From Thermus sediminis (GTDB taxonomy: Bacteria; Deinococcota; Deinococci; Deinococcales; Thermaceae), in assembly GCF_003426945.1 (NCBI RefSeq), contig NZ_QURO01000004.1:310001-374000 (forward strand): a DNA stretch of 64,000 bases, read 5' to 3'. A program made the position numbers and the translations under genes. Of this stretch, positions 42,611 through 51,960 are shown piece by piece. The notes beneath the pieces are model-generated. The model was not told the origin of the DNA, did no database searches, and saw nothing but the letters and a program-made list of their open reading frames with translations. The number at the start of each line of letters is the position of its first letter. The first letter of the stretch is position 1.

Positions 42611-43909
42611 CTACTTACCCACGCAGAAGTTCTGGAAGACCCGGGCCACCACCTCCTCGGCCACCTCCTTGCCCGTGAGGGCGGAAAGGGCCTTCAAGGC
42701 CTCCTCCAGGGCCAGGCCCATGAGGTCTTCGGGGAGGGCAAGGGCCTCCAAGAGCCTCTCCTTGGCCCGAAGGAGGGCCTCCACCTGCCTTTCCGTGAGG
42801 AGGAACTCCCCACCCCCGCTCCCCAGCAGGGCCTCCTTGAGGGCTTCCTTGAGGTTTTCCATCCCCTCCCCCGTCAGACTGGAGACGGAAAGAAAAGCGG
42901 GGTCCCCCCAAGCGGGAGGGAGGTCGGCCTTGGTGGCCACCCGGATGACCCGCTCCCAGGGAAGGGGGGGCGGCGGGGGCCTGGGGACCGAGCGGTCGGC
43001 CACGTAGAGGACCAGGTCCGCCTCCTCGGCGATCCTGAGGGCCCGCTCCACCCCGGCCCTTTCCAGGGGGTCCTCCGTCTCCCGCACCCCGGCGGTGTCC
43101 AAGGCGACGAGGGGGATGCCGAAGAGCTCCAGGGGGGCCTCCAGGTAGTCCCGGGTGGTGCCGGGGATGGGGGAAACCAGGGCCCGCTCGTAGCCCAAAA
43201 GGGCGTTCAGGAGGGAGCTTTTCCCGGCGTTGGGGGCCCCGACCAGGGCCAGGCGGGCCCCCTTCTGGGCTAGGCGGGAGGCCTTGGCCTGGGCCAAAAG
43301 GCCCTCTACCTCCTCTAAGGCCTCCCGGATGGTCCCTTCCGCCCGGTGGGGCTCCACCCCCTCCTCGGGGTAGTCCAGGAGGGCCTGGATGTGGGCCAGG
43401 AGGTCCAGAAGCCTCTCCTCCAGGGCGGCGATCCTGCGGGAAAGGGCCCCCTCGAGGCCCCTCAGGGCCTGCCTCCTGGCCAGCTCCCCTTCCGCCTCTA
43501 CCAGAGCCAGGACCGCCTCCGCCTGGGCCAGGTCCAGCCTGCCGTTCAGATAGGCCCTCAGGGTGAACTCCCCCCGCCCGGCAGGCCTCGCCCCCAGGCC
43601 CACCAGGACCTCCATCACCCGCTTCAAGACCGCTGGGGAACCGTGGGTCTGGAACTCCACCAGGTCCTCCCCGGTGTAGGAGCGGGGGGCGCGGAAGACC
43701 AGGAGGAGGGCCTGGTCTATGGTCTCCCCGGTCCAGGGGTCCACCACCTCCCCAACGGTGAAGCGCCCCCCCTTCAAGCGCCTGGGGTCCTTCCCCCGGA
43801 AGGCTTGGGCGGCGATCTCCAAAGCGCCTTCCCCCGAGAGGCGCACCACCCCGATGGCTCCCTTGCCGGGAGGGGTGGCGATGGCGCAGATGGGGTCCTT
43901 GAGGTTCAC
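42611..43909 (-). CDS. mnmE: tRNA uridine-5-carboxymethylaminomethyl modification GTPase
   Basis: A 432-residue MnmE (TrmE). The N-terminal folate-binding domain opens [19 protein letters not shown]; the G domain has Walker [17 protein letters not shown], switch [23 protein letters not shown] and a TKAD motif; the protein ends FQNFCVGK, the C(I/L/V)GK signature. With MnmG it modifies wobble U34. The start codon overlaps the stop of hicA (ATGA), so mnmE is the third gene of a hicB-hicA-mnmE transcript. Confidence 0.95.
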   Translation of the reverse strand: MNLKDPICAIATPPGKGAIGVVRLSGEGALEIAAQAFRGKDPRRLKGGRFTVGEVVDPWTGETIDQALLLVFRAPRSYTGEDLVEFQTHGSPAVLKRVMEVLVGLGARPAGRGEFTLRAYLNGRLDLAQAEAVLALVEAEGELARRQALRGLEGALSRRIAALEERLLDLLAHIQALLDYPEEGVEPHRAEGTIREALEEVEGLLAQAKASRLAQKGARLALVGAPNAGKSSLLNALLGYERALVSPIPGTTRDYLEAPLELFGIPLVALDTAGVRETEDPLERAGVERALRIAEEADLVLYVADRSVPRPPPPPLPWERVIRVATKADLPPAWGDPAFLSVSSLTGEGMENLKEALKEALLGSGGGEFLLTERQVEALLRAKERLLEALALPEDLMGLALEEALKALSALTGKEVAEEVVARVFQNFCVGK

Positions 43910-44118
43910 GCCTGGCGAAACTCCTCCTCGGTGATGCCCGCTTGCTTCAGGATGGCCCGGAAAAGGCCCCAGGGAATCTCCCCGGAGTGCATGGGCAACA
44001 CCACCCTTCGGCCATCTGGGTGCACATAAACCCTATGCCCGCCCTTACCTCTTCGCGGCAGGAGTTGGAAACCCAACCGCTCCAGCTTGCGGGCCACCTC
44101 GGAAGTCTTAGGCGGCAT
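43906..44118 (-). CDS. hicA: HicA-family mRNA interferase toxin
   Basis: A 70-residue dsRBD-like HicA toxin: [20 protein letters not shown], active-site His in [20 protein letters not shown], and the C-terminal [17 protein letters not shown]. HicA cleaves mRNA and is neutralised by HicB. It overlaps hicB by 11 bp upstream and mnmE by four bases downstream, so all three genes are coupled. Full length and all conserved residues suggest it is functional. Confidence 0.9.
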   Translation of the reverse strand: MPPKTSEVARKLERLGFQLLPRRGKGGHRVYVHPDGRRVVLPMHSGEIPWGLFRAILKQAGITEEEFRQA

Positions 44119-44329
44119 CCAGGGAGACCTGGGCCACCGCCACGTCGGGAGGCGGAGCTTCCCCTAGGGCCTCGAGGGCTTCCAGGGCAGCCGCCAACGC
44201 GTCCTTGGCGTTTTCCAGAGCCTCTTCCGGGGAGTGCCCGAAGGTGACGCACCAAGGGATAGCGGGCACCTCGGCCAGCCACACCCCGGGGGTCTCCGGG
44301 TCGGGACGAAGGAGGACGGTGTAGCGCAT
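44108..44329 (-). CDS. hicB: HicB-family antitoxin
   Basis: A 73-residue Hic[41 protein letters not shown] and [17 protein letters not shown], the partial RNase H-like antitoxin fold without an added C-terminal DNA-binding domain. ATG 44329 is preferred over ATG 44338 because a perfect TATAAT (44337-44342, minus strand) lies seven bases before it and overlaps the alternative start. That -10 also overlaps the hemL stop. hicA follows with an 11-bp overlap (antitoxin first). Confidence 0.87.
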   Translation of the reverse strand: MRYTVLLRPDPETPGVWLAEVPAIPWCVTFGHSPEEALENAKDALAAALEALEALGEAPPPDVAVAQVSLDAA

Positions 44330-44337
44330 CCTTCCCA

Positions 44338-45612
44338 TTATAGAGCCTGATCCAGGGCCTCGAGGGTCCTCGCCACCTCCTCTTCCCCGTGGGCGATGGA
44401 GAGGAAGGCGGCCTCAAAGTTGGAGGGCGGCCAGTACACGCCCCGGGCCAGGAGGCCGTGGAAGAAGCGCTTGAAGAGCTCCAAATCCGTGCGCTTGGCC
44501 TCGGCGAAGGTGCGCACGGGGCCTTCGGTGAAGAAGACGGTGAGCATGGACCCCACCCGGTTCACCGCGTGGGGCACGCCCTTTCTGGCGAGGACCTCCC
44601 CTAGCCCCTCCTCCAGCCTGGCCCCCACCTCCTCCAGGTGGGCGTAGAAATGGGGGTTCGCCTCCAGGGTCTCCAGGGTGGCCAGGCCCGAGGCCATGGC
44701 CAGGGGGTTCCCGGAGAGGGTCCCCGCCTGGTACACAGGGCCTAGAGGGGCCACCTTCTCCATGATCTCCCGCCTTCCCCCGTAGGCGGCGGCGGGGAGC
44801 CCCCCGCCCAGGACCTTGCCCAGAGCGACGAGGTCGGGCTTGAGGCCAAAACGCTCCGTGGCCCCGCCTGGGGCCAGGCGGAAGCCCGTCATCACCTCGT
44901 CGGCGATGAGGAGGGCCCCGTAGGCCTGGGCCTCGTGGAGGGCCTTGAGGAAGTCCTCCGTGGGGACCAGGACCCCGGCGTTCCCCACCACGGGCTCAAA
45001 GATGATGGCGGCGATCTCCTCGCCCCGGCGCTTCAGGACCTCCCGGAGGCCCTCGGCGTCGTTGTACTTCAGGACCAGGGTGAGCCGGGCGTAGGCCTCG
45101 GGAACCCCGGCCGAGGAGGGCACCCCCAGGGTGAGGGCCCCGCTTCCCGCCTCCACCAGGAGGCCGTCCGCGTGGCCGTGGTAGTTGCCCCGGAACTTGA
45201 CGATGAGGTCCCGGCCCGTAAACCCCCGGGCGAGCCTCAGGGCGCTCATGGTGGCCTCCGTCCCCGAGCTCACGAAGCGCACCAGCTCCACGCCGGGGTA
45301 GGCCCGCTTCACCTTCTTGGCCAGCTCCACCTCGAGGGGGTGGGGGGCCCCGAAGGTGAGGCCCCGCTCCAGGGTCTCCCGCACCCGGGCGAGGACCCTA
45401 GGGTGGGCGTGGCCCAGGATCAGGGGCCCCCAGCTCAGCACGTAGTCCAGGTAGCGGTTCCCGTCTATGTCCCACACATAGGCCCCCTCACCCCGCACCA
45501 GGTAAGGGGGGGTCCCCCCCACCGCCCTGAAGGCCCGCACCGGGCTGGACACGCCCCCGGGGATATGCCTTTTCGCCTCCTGGAAGTAGGCCTCAGAGAT
45601 GGGCCGCTCCAT
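44338..45612 (-). CDS. hemL: Glutamate-1-semialdehyde 2,1-aminomutase
   Basis: A 424-residue class III PLP aminotransferase that makes 5-aminolevulinate. Landmarks: AKRHIPGGVSSPVRAFRAVG, SSGTEATMSALRLARGFTGR, KFRGNYHGHADGLLVEAGSG, DEVMTGFR, PLP Lys in ALGKVLGGGLPAAAYGG, and YQAGTLSGNPLAMASG. It starts at ATG 45612, seven bases after -10 TAGAGT (45620-45625, minus strand). The hicBA promoter overlaps its stop. Confidence 0.96.
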   Translation of the reverse strand: MERPISEAYFQEAKRHIPGGVSSPVRAFRAVGGTPPYLVRGEGAYVWDIDGNRYLDYVLSWGPLILGHAHPRVLARVRETLERGLTFGAPHPLEVELAKKVKRAYPGVELVRFVSSGTEATMSALRLARGFTGRDLIVKFRGNYHGHADGLLVEAGSGALTLGVPSSAGVPEAYARLTLVLKYNDAEGLREVLKRRGEEIAAIIFEPVVGNAGVLVPTEDFLKALHEAQAYGALLIADEVMTGFRLAPGGATERFGLKPDLVALGKVLGGGLPAAAYGGRREIMEKVAPLGPVYQAGTLSGNPLAMASGLATLETLEANPHFYAHLEEVGARLEEGLGEVLARKGVPHAVNRVGSMLTVFFTEGPVRTFAEAKRTDLELFKRFFHGLLARGVYWPPSNFEAAFLSIAHGEEEVARTLEALDQAL

Positions 45613-45736
45613 GCCCCCTACTCTATCGGGTTCCGGCGGAGAGAAAGTGGGGAAAGGGCCCCAAGCGCCCGCACCTTAGCCCGGGCTACGGAGCCCCCTT
45701 TTCGGGTCGCTGCCTGAGCCAAAGCCGGAGGGAGGC

Positions 45737-46273
45737 TTAGGCCCCAAAGAGGTCCTTCAGGGGAAGGCGGAAGCCGGGAAGGGCCTCGCCCCCCTCCAGG
45801 ACCTCTCCGGGCCGCAAAAGCCTTCCCTCCCCGCCCCGCCTGTAGACCTCCACCGCCTGGAGCTCGGGGTAGACCAGCCACACCGCCTTGGCCCCCGCCT
45901 CCAGATAGTCCAGGACCTTGGCCAAAACCCCCTCCGCCTCCTCCCCCGGGGAGACCACCTCCACGGCGAGGTCCGGCGCCCCCTCGTAGAAGCCTTCCCG
46001 GGCCACCTCCTTGAGCCTTTCGTGGGAGAGGAACCAGACGTCAGGGCTCCGCACCCGGTCGGGGTCCCGCCTCAGGATAAACCCTCCCTCCACCCCGGCC
46101 ACGCCGAGCTTGGTCTCCTCCAGCCAAAGGCGAATGCGGAAGAAGACCTCGCCAGCGATCCTACCGTGCCCCGGCTTGGGCGGCATCTCCTCCCGGACCT
46201 CCCCGTCCACAAGCTCCCCCCGCTTTAGGGGCAAGGCGAAGAACTCCTCGGCCTTGAGGCGGGTCTTGACCAT
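45737..46273 (-). CDS. Uma2-family (DUF820) PD-(D/E)XK nuclease-like protein
   Basis: A 178-residue member of the Uma2 family, widespread in cyanobacteria and Thermus. The nuclease-like core is SPDVWFLSHER and APDLAVEVVSPGEEAEGVL with a following Lys (KVLDYLEAGAKAVWLVYP). Biological role is unknown; links to mobile elements and to restriction have been proposed. It lies 12 bp downstream of the E1-beta gene on the same strand and may be co-transcribed. Confidence 0.8.
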   Translation of the reverse strand: MVKTRLKAEEFFALPLKRGELVDGEVREEMPPKPGHGRIAGEVFFRIRLWLEETKLGVAGVEGGFILRRDPDRVRSPDVWFLSHERLKEVAREGFYEGAPDLAVEVVSPGEEAEGVLAKVLDYLEAGAKAVWLVYPELQAVEVYRRGGEGRLLRPGEVLEGGEALPGFRLPLKDLFGA

Positions 46274-46285
46274 GGGGCCTCCTTC

Positions 46286-47281
46286 CTAATAGGTTAGCAC
46301 CTTCCTGAGGGCGGCCAGAACCCTTCTGGCGTTGGGCCGGTAAAGGTGCTCAATGGCGCTAAAAGGAGGGTAGGGGGCGTCGTACCCCGCCACCCGCAGG
46401 ACGGGGGCCTGGAGGTGGTCTATGGCCCCCTCGGCGATGCGGGCGGCGATCTCCGCCCCAAAGCCCCCGGTGCGCATGGCCTCGTAGACCACGATGGCCC
46501 GGCCCGTAGCCCTCACCGCCTCCAAGAGGGTGTCCTCGTCCAGGGGGACCAAGGTCTCCAGGTCCACCACGGTGACCTCCACCCCCTCCCTTTGGGCCAC
46601 CTCCGCCGCCTCCAGCATCACCTCCACCATCCCCCCGTAGCCGATGAGGGTGGCCGCCTTCCCCTCCCGCACCACCCGGGCCTTCCCCAAGGGCAGGGTG
46701 TAGTACCCCTCGGGCACCTCGGCCCTGGCCCCCCGGTAGAGCTTGATGGCCTCCAGGAAGAAGACCGGGTCCTCGTCCTCTATGGCGGAAAGGAGAAGCC
46801 CCTTGGCCCTTTCCGGGCTTGCGGGGATCACCACCTTGACCCCCGGGGTGTGGCAGAGGAAGGCCTCGGGGGAGTCCGCGTGCTGCTCGGGGGTGTGGAC
46901 GCCCCCGCCGTAGGGAGCCCGCACCACCACGGGCAGGCCCACCCGGCCCCTGCTGCGGTGCCGCCAGCGCCCCAGGTGGGAGAGGATCTGGTCCAGGGCG
47001 GGGTACAAGAACCCCGCGAACTGGATCTCGGCCACGGGACGCATCCCCCCCATGGCCAGGCCGATGGCCAGGCCCAGGATGCCGCTTTCCGCCAGGGGGG
47101 TGTCAAAGACCCTGCTCTCCCCGTGCTTGGCCTGAAGGCCCTCCGTGACCCGGAAGACCCCCCCAAGCCTCCCCACGTCCTCCCCGAAGACCAGGACCCT
47201 CTCGTCCCGGGCTAGGGCCAGGTCCAGGGCCTCGTTGATGGCTTGGACCAGGTTGAGGACCCGCGTCCTTTCCCTCACCAT
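46286..47281 (-). CDS. 2-oxoacid dehydrogenase E1 component, beta subunit (pyruvate type)
   Basis: A 331-residue transketolase-like E1 beta: [78 protein letters not shown], and C-terminal [19 protein letters not shown]. With the alpha subunit encoded just upstream it decarboxylates a 2-oxoacid via thiamine diphosphate. The two genes overlap by seven bases. E2 and E3 genes are absent from the window, so the complex must be completed elsewhere. Pyruvate versus branched-chain specificity is not certain. Confidence 0.88.
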   Translation of the reverse strand: MVRERTRVLNLVQAINEALDLALARDERVLVFGEDVGRLGGVFRVTEGLQAKHGESRVFDTPLAESGILGLAIGLAMGGMRPVAEIQFAGFLYPALDQILSHLGRWRHRSRGRVGLPVVVRAPYGGGVHTPEQHADSPEAFLCHTPGVKVVIPASPERAKGLLLSAIEDEDPVFFLEAIKLYRGARAEVPEGYYTLPLGKARVVREGKAATLIGYGGMVEVMLEAAEVAQREGVEVTVVDLETLVPLDEDTLLEAVRATGRAIVVYEAMRTGGFGAEIAARIAEGAIDHLQAPVLRVAGYDAPYPPFSAIEHLYRPNARRVLAALRKVLTY

Positions 47282-48315
47282 GCCTCCTCCACGTGGAGGC
47301 CCCGCCTCAAGGCCTCGTGGGCCCGCCTCTGGTCGGGGCCCATCTCCTTGTACACGTGCTCCACGATCTCCTCAGGCCGGGGCTCGGGGGCCTGGTCCGC
47401 CAGGGCGAGCTCCCTTTGGAACTCCTCCTCCAGCTCCTCTAGAAGGCCCCTCTCCCGCTCCTCGTCCCAGAGGCCCCGTTCCTCCAGGGCCTTCCGCAGG
47501 CGCAGGATGGGGTCCTTCTTCCGCCAGGCCTCCTCCTCCTCCCGGGTGCGGTAGCGGCTGGGGTCGTCGGAGGTGGTGTGGGGGGCCAGGCGGTAGGTGA
47601 GGGCCTCGAGGAGGGTGGGCCCCTCCCCCCGCCTCGCCCTTTCCACCGCCTTCTTGGCCTCCAGGTAGACGGCGAAGGCGTCGTTCCCGTCCACCACCAC
47701 CCCAGGCATCCCGTACCCCTCGGCCCTCCTGGCGATGTAGTCCACCCGCATCTGCCGGGAGCGGGGAACGCTGATGGCGTAGCCGTTGTTCTGCACCAGG
47801 AAGACCACGGGGGCACTAAAGACTGCGGCGAAGTTCAGCCCCTCGTGGAAGTCCCCCTCGCTGGTCCCCCCGTCCCCGATGGAGACGGCCACCACCCAGT
47901 CTTCCCCCCTATACCGCCCCGCCAGGGCCAGGCCCACCGCCTGGGGGATCTGGGTGGCGATGGGGATATAGGGGTTCACCCCCCGGAAGCCCTGGGGAAA
48001 GCCCCAGCCCGCCGGGTGGGCCCGCCAGTAGAGGAGGAGGACGTGGATGGGAAGGCCCTTGGCGAGGAGCAGGGCGCTTTCCCGGTAGGAGGGCACCACA
48101 AAGTCCCCTTCCCCTAGGGCCAGGGCCACGCCCACCTGGGCCGCCTCCTGGCCCATGAAGGGGGGGTAGACCCCAAGCCGCCCCTGGCGCTGGAGGGTGA
48201 CGGCCTTCTCGTCAAAGAACCGGGCCCGGCGCATGGCCCGGTAGAGCCTCAGGGCCTCCCCCTCCTCCAGGGGAAACTCGCCCCTTTCCAAGTAGGCCAC
48301 AGGCTTTAGCTTCAC
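47275..48315 (-). CDS. 2-oxoacid dehydrogenase E1 component, alpha subunit (PdhA-like)
   Basis: A 346-residue E1 alpha. The ThDP motif is [20 protein letters not shown] ending in [15 protein letters not shown]; the Phe/Tyr-rich [21 protein letters not shown]-terminus and the phosphorylation-loop region [11 protein letters not shown] are also seen. It resembles Gram-positive PdhA more than the branched-chain enzyme. GTG 48315 overlaps the aminotransferase stop (GTGA), placing it in an aminotransferase-E1alpha-E1beta-Uma2 transcript. Confidence 0.87.
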   Translation of the reverse strand: MKLKPVAYLERGEFPLEEGEALRLYRAMRRARFFDEKAVTLQRQGRLGVYPPFMGQEAAQVGVALALGEGDFVVPSYRESALLLAKGLPIHVLLLYWRAHPAGWGFPQGFRGVNPYIPIATQIPQAVGLALAGRYRGEDWVVAVSIGDGGTSEGDFHEGLNFAAVFSAPVVFLVQNNGYAISVPRSRQMRVDYIARRAEGYGMPGVVVDGNDAFAVYLEAKKAVERARRGEGPTLLEALTYRLAPHTTSDDPSRYRTREEEEAWRKKDPILRLRKALEERGLWDEERERGLLEELEEEFQRELALADQAPEPRPEEIVEHVYKEMGPDQRRAHEALRRGLHVEEAW

Positions 48316-49430
48316 GCCAGGGAGTTTACCACAGGGGCCAGGCGCTCGAGGGCGAGGGAGAGCTCCTCCTCGGTCTTGCAGAAGGCGAAGCGGAAAAGCC
48401 CCTCCGGAGGGTCTTCCAGGTAGAAGGCCGAGGCGGGGATCAGGGCCACCCGGGCCCTTTCCACCAGGCGAAAGGCATCCCACCCCGGAAGCCCCGCCAT
48501 GAGGAAGTAGGTGCCCTGGGGCACGTAAACCCTGAGCCCCAGGGCCCTAAGCCCCCCGGCCAGGAGGTCCCGCCTTTTCCGGTAGCCCTCCCTCAAGGCC
48601 TGGTAGAAGCCCTCCCGCCTCGCCACCCTCAGGGCCTCCGCTACCCCGGCCTGGAGGGGGCTGGGGGCGGAGAAGCTCGTCCACTGGCGCATCCCCGCGA
48701 GGGTGGGCATGAAGTCCTTGGGCCCCACGATCCAGCCCACCCGGTAGCCCGTGGCCTCCAGGCGCTTCCCCGCGCTCCCCACGGTGAAGGTGCGCTCGGG
48801 GGCGAACTCCCTAAGCCGCCTTGGCCTTTCCCCATAGTAGAGCTCGTCGTAGACCTCGTCGGAGACCAGGAAGAGGTCGTGCCTCCTGGCTAGCGCGGCC
48901 ATGGCCATGAGCTCCCTTTCCCCGAAGACCAACCCCGTGGGGTTCATGGGGGTGTTGAGGAGAAGGAGGCGGGTCCTGGGGGAGATGGCCCTTTCCAGGG
49001 CCTCGAGGTCCAAGGAGAAGCCCTCCTCGGTTAGGGCGAGGCGCACCAGGCGGGCCCGGGCCCCCGCCAGGAAGGCATCCGGCAGGTAGACGTCAAAGAA
49101 GGGCTCCAGGACCACCACCTCGTCCCCAGGGCCCACGAGGCTTTGCAGGAGGACGTAGATGGCCTCCGTGGCCCCGGAGGTGACCACCACGCCCTCGGGC
49201 TCCACGCCAAACTCCTCCGCCAAGGCCTCCCTTAAGGCGGGAAGCCCCGCCGGGGGGGCGTACTGGTCGTAGCGGCCCACCGCCCGGCGCACGGCCTCGA
49301 GGAGGAAGGGAGGGGGAGGGCTACTGGGAAACCCCTGGCCCAGGTTCACGGCCCCCAGGCGCTGGGCCAGGGCGCTCATCTTGGGGAAGATGCTCTCTTT
49401 GGCGGCCTCGGTGCGGGGATGGAGGCGCAT
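48312..49430 (-). CDS. Class I/II aminotransferase, glutamine:phenylpyruvate type
   Basis: A 372-residue fold-type I PLP enzyme very like the Thermus glutamine/kynurenine-type aminotransferase: RLHPRTEAAKESIFPKMSAL, VNLGQGFPSSPPPPFLLEAV, TSGATEAIYVLLQSLVGPGD, LNTPMNPTGLVFGERE, DEVYDELYYGERP, PLP Lys in VGSAGKRLEATGYRVGWI. It likely transaminates glutamine or aromatic/methionine-related 2-oxoacids. ATG 49430 gives the standard N-terminus; the frame extends six codons further upstream without support. First gene before E1 alpha/beta. Confidence 0.9.
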   Translation of the reverse strand: MRLHPRTEAAKESIFPKMSALAQRLGAVNLGQGFPSSPPPPFLLEAVRRAVGRYDQYAPPAGLPALREALAEEFGVEPEGVVVTSGATEAIYVLLQSLVGPGDEVVVLEPFFDVYLPDAFLAGARARLVRLALTEEGFSLDLEALERAISPRTRLLLLNTPMNPTGLVFGERELMAMAALARRHDLFLVSDEVYDELYYGERPRRLREFAPERTFTVGSAGKRLEATGYRVGWIVGPKDFMPTLAGMRQWTSFSAPSPLQAGVAEALRVARREGFYQALREGYRKRRDLLAGGLRALGLRVYVPQGTYFLMAGLPGWDAFRLVERARVALIPASAFYLEDPPEGLFRFAFCKTEEELSLALERLAPVVNSLA

Positions 49431-49450
49431 GGGGATAGGGTAGCGCAACT

Positions 49451-50356
49451 TTATGCCTGGGGGGAGGGGTCCTTGAAGAGGCGGAGGAAGAGGCTTTCCA
49501 GGCTGGGCGTCCCCTGGGAGACCTCGAGGGCCTCCACAGGAAGCCTTGCCAGGGCCTCCCTCAGGGCTTCCCAGGGCCCCAGAAAGAAGAGACGGTCCGG
49601 GGCCTCAACCAGCCACTCCGGCCCCAAGGCCCCCGCCAGGGCCTCCGCCTTGGGCTCGGCAATGCGCACCCGGTACCCCTCCCCGGCCCACTCCCGGAGG
49701 AGGGACCGGGTGGGGCCCTCCCGCAGCACCTCCCCCCGGTGGAGGAAGGCCACCCGGTCGCTCACCCGCTCCACGCTCTCCAGGTCGTGGGAGGTGAGGA
49801 GGATCCCCCACCCCTCCCCCTTCAGGTCCAGGAGGATGGCCTCCAGCTCCTTGCGGCTCACGGGGTCCAGACCCAGCGTGGGCTCGTCCAGGAGGAGGAA
49901 GCGGGGGTTGAGGGCGAGGGCCAGGGCCAGGGCGGCCTTCTGCTGCATCCCCCGGGAGAGGGAGGCCAGGGGGGCGTGGAGGCGGTCCCTGAGGCCGAAG
50001 CGCTCCAACCAGGCCTCAAACCGGGGCCGCACCTCCCTGGGGGAAAGCCCCCGGATGCCCCCGAAGTAGAGGGCGTTGGTGAGGAGGGAGAGGTTCACGT
50101 AGAGGTTGCGGCTTCCCTCCAGGAGGACGCCGAACTCGTAGCCCTGGGGCCGCTTCCGCCTTTCCCCTTCCACCAGGACCACCTCCCCCCCATCGGGGAG
50201 GAGGAGGCCGAGGACGATCTTGATGAGGGTGGTCTTGCCTGCCCCGTTGGGCCCGAGGAGACCCAGGATCTCCCCAGCGCCAAGCTCCAGGCTCACCCCC
50301 TTCAGGGCCTCCAGCTTTCCGAAGCGCTTGTGAATGTTTTGCACTAAAAGCCGCAT
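49451..50356 (-). CDS. ABC-2 exporter ATP-binding protein
   Basis: A 301-residue ATPase of the DrrA/NatA/antibiotic-export type: Walker A GLLGPNGAGKTTLIKIVLGL, Q-loop GVLLEGSRNLYVN, signature ASLSRGMQQKAALALAL, Walker B FLLLDEPTLGLDPVSRKE and switch TSHDLESVERVSDRV. The C-terminal 80 residues form the domain typical of these exporters. It overlaps the upstream permease stop by one base and is the last gene of a three-gene exporter. The transported molecule is unknown; the small ORF at 51961 upstream is a candidate cargo or relic. Confidence 0.9.
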   Translation of the reverse strand: MRLLVQNIHKRFGKLEALKGVSLELGAGEILGLLGPNGAGKTTLIKIVLGLLLPDGGEVVLVEGERRKRPQGYEFGVLLEGSRNLYVNLSLLTNALYFGGIRGLSPREVRPRFEAWLERFGLRDRLHAPLASLSRGMQQKAALALALALNPRFLLLDEPTLGLDPVSRKELEAILLDLKGEGWGILLTSHDLESVERVSDRVAFLHRGEVLREGPTRSLLREWAGEGYRVRIAEPKAEALAGALGPEWLVEAPDRLFFLGPWEALREALARLPVEALEVSQGTPSLESLFLRLFKDPSPQA

Positions 50357-51117
50357 CAGTACCTCCCCAAAAGACCCCTTCGCCGCACCACAGCGTAGGT
50401 CCAGGCCATGGCGAGAAAGCCCAGGACCAGGAATAGGAAAGCCTGGAGGGCGGCTAGGCCCACCAGGGCTAAGGACAGTCCCTCCCCCGTAAGGCCGATC
50501 CGGAGGAGGTAGGCCCCCGGGGCGAAGGGCAGGGGGACCATCCAGGGCTCAAACCGGACCAGGGAGAAGAAGTAGGGCAGGAAGAGGAACCGAACTATGG
50601 TGAAGAAACTATCCACCTCCTTGAAGTAGAGGGCCAGGGCCCCCATACCGAGGGCGAAGCCCAAGGCGGCGAGGTACAGGGGCAAAAGCCCCAGGGGCCA
50701 CCAGGGGGCGGGGGCGAGCCGCACCCCTAGGAGAAGAGCGAGAGGGAGGAGGATAAGGAGGCCGGTGGCGATGCCCGTAAGACCCCGCACGAAGGAGCGC
50801 AGGAGGAGCTGCCAAAGGAGCCCTCCCCGGGCTAGGCCCAGGTGCTCCAGGGTGCCTCGGGCGGCCTCGGACTGCACGCTGTACGCCACGGACTGAAAGG
50901 TGCCCACCACCAGGTTGAAGGCGGCGAAGAGGAGGAGTAAGGGGCCCACATCCAGGCCCAGGCTCGCCAGGCCTTCAGGGGTCAGGTTCTCCAGGCCAAG
51001 GACCATGGAATAGAAGAAGAGAACCGAGGCCAAGAGCCCCGCTACCAGTTCAAACCAGTAGCGCTTGGTCAGGATCCACTCCAGGAGAAGCTCGCTCCAA
51101 AGTTGCCAGAGCATCAC
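50356..51117 (-). CDS. ABC-2 exporter permease (second)
   Basis: A 253-residue membrane protein with six hydrophobic segments: LLEWILTKRYWFELVAGLLA, GTLEHLGLARGGLLWQLLLR, LAALGFALGMGALALYFKEV, PYFFSLVRFEPWMVPLPFAP. It is a paralogue of the preceding permease with the same loop motifs (GTLEHxxLAR, ALYFKEVDSFFT, PFAPGAYLLR), so the exporter is a heterodimer. Five bases separate it from the first permease and it overlaps the ATPase gene by one base. Confidence 0.87.
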   Translation of the reverse strand: MMLWQLWSELLLEWILTKRYWFELVAGLLASVLFFYSMVLGLENLTPEGLASLGLDVGPLLLLFAAFNLVVGTFQSVAYSVQSEAARGTLEHLGLARGGLLWQLLLRSFVRGLTGIATGLLILLPLALLLGVRLAPAPWWPLGLLPLYLAALGFALGMGALALYFKEVDSFFTIVRFLFLPYFFSLVRFEPWMVPLPFAPGAYLLRIGLTGEGLSLALVGLAALQAFLFLVLGFLAMAWTYAVVRRRGLLGRY

Positions 51118-51122
51118 GCCTC

Positions 51123-51893
51123 CTAGAACCTACCCAATATACCCCGCCTACGGACCAGGCGGTACATGTAGACCATGGCGAGAAGCCCGGCGGCGAGCAA
51201 GAAAAGACCCTGAAAAAGGGCCAGGAGGAAAATGCCCCGGTCAAACTCCCCGCCCGTGAGCCCAAGCCGCACCAGGTGGGCTCCCGGGGCAAAGGGGAGG
51301 TAGGCCATGTAGGGCTGCCAGTGGATGAAGGAAAGGAAGTAAGGGATGAGGGTGAACTGGATGAGGGTGAACAGGCTGTTGATTTCCCTGAAGTAGAGGG
51401 TGAGGGCTCCCATGAGGAGGGAAATCCCTATCGCCGCCAGCAAGACCGCGCCCACCCCAAGAGGCCACCAGGAGGTGACTTTTAGGGTAACCCCCGTCAG
51501 GGCCAGGAGGATCAGGAGAACCAATAGAGTTTGTCCCAGGATGACGGTACCGTGGGCTAGGAGCCTCATGAAGAGCTGGTACAGCAGGCCTCTCCGGGCT
51601 AGGGCCATGTGCTCCAAGGTGCCTTGGAGTGCATCGGTGCGTATGAAGTGGTAAACGGAAACGTAGAAGCCTAAGGTCAGCTGGAGTACCGCATAAATCA
51701 ACACCAGGGAGGAGGTTCCCGGCAGGTTTTCACCGGGCACCAGATTCCGGACGGCCACCAGAATGGCGTAGAAGTACACCAGGTCCACGAAGGTGCCGAC
51801 CAGGTTGTTGAACCAATACCGCCTTAGAATCTGGGCCGCAAAGATAAACTCCGCTTGGAGTTGGGTGAGACCGATTTTCATTTTGCTAACCAT
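51123..51893 (-). CDS. ABC-2 exporter permease (first)
   Basis: About 256 residues with six hydrophobic segments: FAAQILRRYWFNNLVGTFVD, GTLEHMALARRGLLYQLFMR, LTLYFREINSLFTLIQFTL, PYLLxF-type loop and PFAPGAHLVRLGLTGGEF. Start is uncertain: ATG 51893 (MVSKMK) or ATG 51881 (MKIGLT); neither has a good SD. Codon use is somewhat less GC-rich than the core genes. A large hairpin lies 32 bp upstream between it and the small ORF. Confidence 0.85.
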   Translation of the reverse strand: MVSKMKIGLTQLQAEFIFAAQILRRYWFNNLVGTFVDLVYFYAILVAVRNLVPGENLPGTSSLVLIYAVLQLTLGFYVSVYHFIRTDALQGTLEHMALARRGLLYQLFMRLLAHGTVILGQTLLVLLILLALTGVTLKVTSWWPLGVGAVLLAAIGISLLMGALTLYFREINSLFTLIQFTLIPYFLSFIHWQPYMAYLPFAPGAHLVRLGLTGGEFDRGIFLLALFQGLFLLAAGLLAMVYMYRLVRRRGILGRF

Positions 51894-51924
51894 AGCTCTA
51901 CACAAACGGATTCGTAGGAACATA

Positions 51925-51952
51925 GGGGCCGGAGCCATTTGAATCCGGCCCC
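51925..51952 (-). terminator. Intergenic hairpin between small ORF and exporter (attenuator-like)
   Basis: Nine-base arms GGGGCCGGA / TCCGGCCCC with a ten-base loop, no T-run after it on the minus strand. Its position between a short SD-led gene and downstream transporter genes resembles the partial terminator used in peptide operons to raise precursor over transporter expression. Confidence 0.55.
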
Positions 51953-51960
51953 AAGGTTGC

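Noticed and set aside
45613-45736. Possible terminator GGGCT-ACGG-AGCCC followed by CCTTTT
   Set aside because: It points along the plus strand, where no gene precedes it; both flanking genes are on the minus strand, so it is not listed as a functional terminator.
48316-48483. N-terminal extension of E1 alpha
   Set aside because: It overlaps the aminotransferase C-terminus in another frame; GTG 48315 with GTGA coupling fits the family N-terminus.
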